Source: Catalinimonas alkaloidigena (lineage in GTDB: Bacteria; Bacteroidota; Bacteroidia; Cytophagales; Flexibacteraceae). From it: 64,000 nt of DNA. Below the pieces are notes generated by a model. It was given only the letters and a program-made list of their open reading frames with translations. It ran no database searches and was not told the DNA's origin. Position 1 is the stretch's first letter; every line of letters begins with the position of its first letter. The stretch covers positions 248,001-312,000 of the forward strand of contig NZ_FNFO01000008.1 of NCBI RefSeq assembly GCF_900100765.1, written 5' to 3'. Both the position numbers and the translations under genes were made by a program. Positions 63,289 through 64,000 of the stretch are shown in pieces.

Positions 63289-64000
63289 TTATTCTCCCTG
63301 AGAAGTCGATTTGGGGCGAATGAGCTTCTGCACCTCCTCTTCATTCACCGTCACTGGGTAAGTGGCGCGCAGTTGTTCCACCCATTGCTGTTCCAGGTAA
63401 TTCTGGTAATCGGAGATGGCCTGTCCCCGGGCTTCGCTCAGGGTTTTGCCGCGCGGCGCTTCGATTGTCTTGATTTTCACCAGGTAAATGCGTCCGTCGC
63501 GTGCCACTTCGTAAGTGCCGGGTTTCCACTCGATCTGGTCGAGCACCGGCTGATCACCTTTCTGGAACTTGCCTTCAATCACGTCCAGGTTCAGCGACTG
63601 TTCCACGTTCAACAGGCGTTCCAGCTCCTCGTTCGAAGAGCTGTAGGCCAGAAACGACACCCGACGGTTGTGCGGCAGTTTAGCAGCCCCTACCGGCGGG
63701 CGGCGACCAAAGTCTTTGGCAATCAGTCGTTTTTCCTCAATGCCCTGTTCGGCGAAATAGTTGCGTACGGCCAGTGCTCGTGCTTTAGACACGCTACTTT
63801 TTTCACTAGCGTCTACGTGCCCGATTACGTCGATATACAGGGTAGAGTCGCGTTGCGCCCGGCCCAGAAGTTCTGCCAACTGATCTTTCTGCGGTTCTGT
63901 GAGTTCACTCTGGCCCGCCTCGAACGTAATGTCCGAAAATTTCTCCTGAATCGGGAAGATTTTGCCGTCCAGCTTCTGCTTCACCTCGCGTAATACGTCC
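63289..64000 (-). CDS. Peptidyl-prolyl isomerase-like protein with OmpA-like domain, C-terminal part
   Basis: The frame is open to the right window edge and its true start lies outside; about 237 residues are visible. The first part is an OmpA-like peptidoglycan-binding domain (DITFEAGQSELTEPQKDQLAELL, VIGHVDASEKSSVSKARALAVRNYFAEQGI and the NRRVSF end). The rest (about 130-237) has the SurA/parvulin C-terminal pattern seen in Bacteroidota (GTYEVARDGRIYLVKIKTIEAPRGKTLSEARGQAISDYQNYLEQQWVEQLR). An isomerase fused to OmpA is unusual. It precedes the SurA-like gene on the same strand. Confidence 0.75.
   Translation of the reverse strand, partial: DVLREVKQKLDGKIFPIQEKFSDITFEAGQSELTEPQKDQLAELLGRAQRDSTLYIDVIGHVDASEKSSVSKARALAVRNYFAEQGIEEKRLIAKDFGRRPPVGAAKLPHNRRVSFLAYSSSNEELERLLNVEQSLNLDVIEGKFQKGDQPVLDQIEWKPGTYEVARDGRIYLVKIKTIEAPRGKTLSEARGQAISDYQNYLEQQWVEQLRATYPVTVNEEEVQKLIRPKSTSQGE

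Overview
The window looks like one stretch of a Bacteroidota chromosome, most likely order Cytophagales. Four things point there. Several proteins end in type IX secretion sorting domains: two gliding-motility-type C-termini at 25.6-25.9 kb and 30.8-31.1 kb, and a type A tail at 52.5-52.8 kb. Promoters carry the Bacteroidota -7 motif TAnnTTTG. There is a DUF4290 gene, a LytS/LytTR pair and SurA-like periplasmic isomerases. GC content is moderately high and gene density is that of an ordinary core chromosome. I see no insertion sequence, prophage, CRISPR array or rRNA operon.

Layout. 0-11 kb: the 5' part of an amidohydrolase, a membrane-anchored coiled-coil protein, a class III polyphosphate kinase 2, two signalling modules (PAS-LuxR regulator facing a NarL-type kinase; LytS kinase with LytTR regulator), an M6-like metalloprotease, a YdcF-family protein and a MORN/YwqK repeat protein. 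11-12.3 kb: a gene-poor interval with three tandem minus-strand small-RNA units. Each has a TAnnTTTG promoter and the same 3' module ending in a terminator hairpin; two of them carry tRNA-like bodies that are not normal tRNAs. This is the most unusual part of the window. 12.4-19.2 kb: an Lrp/AsnC regulator and a complete SUF iron-sulfur assembly operon (sufB, C, D, S, E, a DUF59 protein and a bacilliredoxin) preceded by a Fur/PerR-like palindrome. 19-26 kb: an outer-membrane barrel protein, the queD-folE pterin pair, an SDR without the catalytic tyrosine and a T9SS type B surface protein.

26-36 kb: the AarF kinase/TetR pair, YajQ, a second T9SS type B protein, YbaB, a family 2 glycosyltransferase, a PspC-domain protein, an OmpA/TPR lipoprotein and pyruvate dehydrogenase E1 beta. 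36-49 kb: an uncharacterised HEEFH protein, an S41 peptidase, a membrane-bound AraC-type regulator, a DinB-like protein, a flavin-binding stress protein, MurA with aspartate at the usual cysteine position, DUF4290, a UvrD/PcrA helicase, ferritin and a small cysteine-rich peptide. 49-64 kb: a beta-propeller protein, a fused FAD/Fe-S oxidoreductase, a T9SS type A repeat protein, prolyl-tRNA synthetase, a Tyr/Ser-rich lipoprotein, a FadL-like porin, IMP dehydrogenase, a MoxR ATPase and two SurA-like isomerases. The last isomerase carries an OmpA-like domain and runs off the right edge.

Most of the window is housekeeping and envelope biology. Iron and redox handling (SUF, bacilliredoxin, ferritin) and cell-surface display through T9SS recur. 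All function calls come from reading sequence and motifs; no database search was possible.
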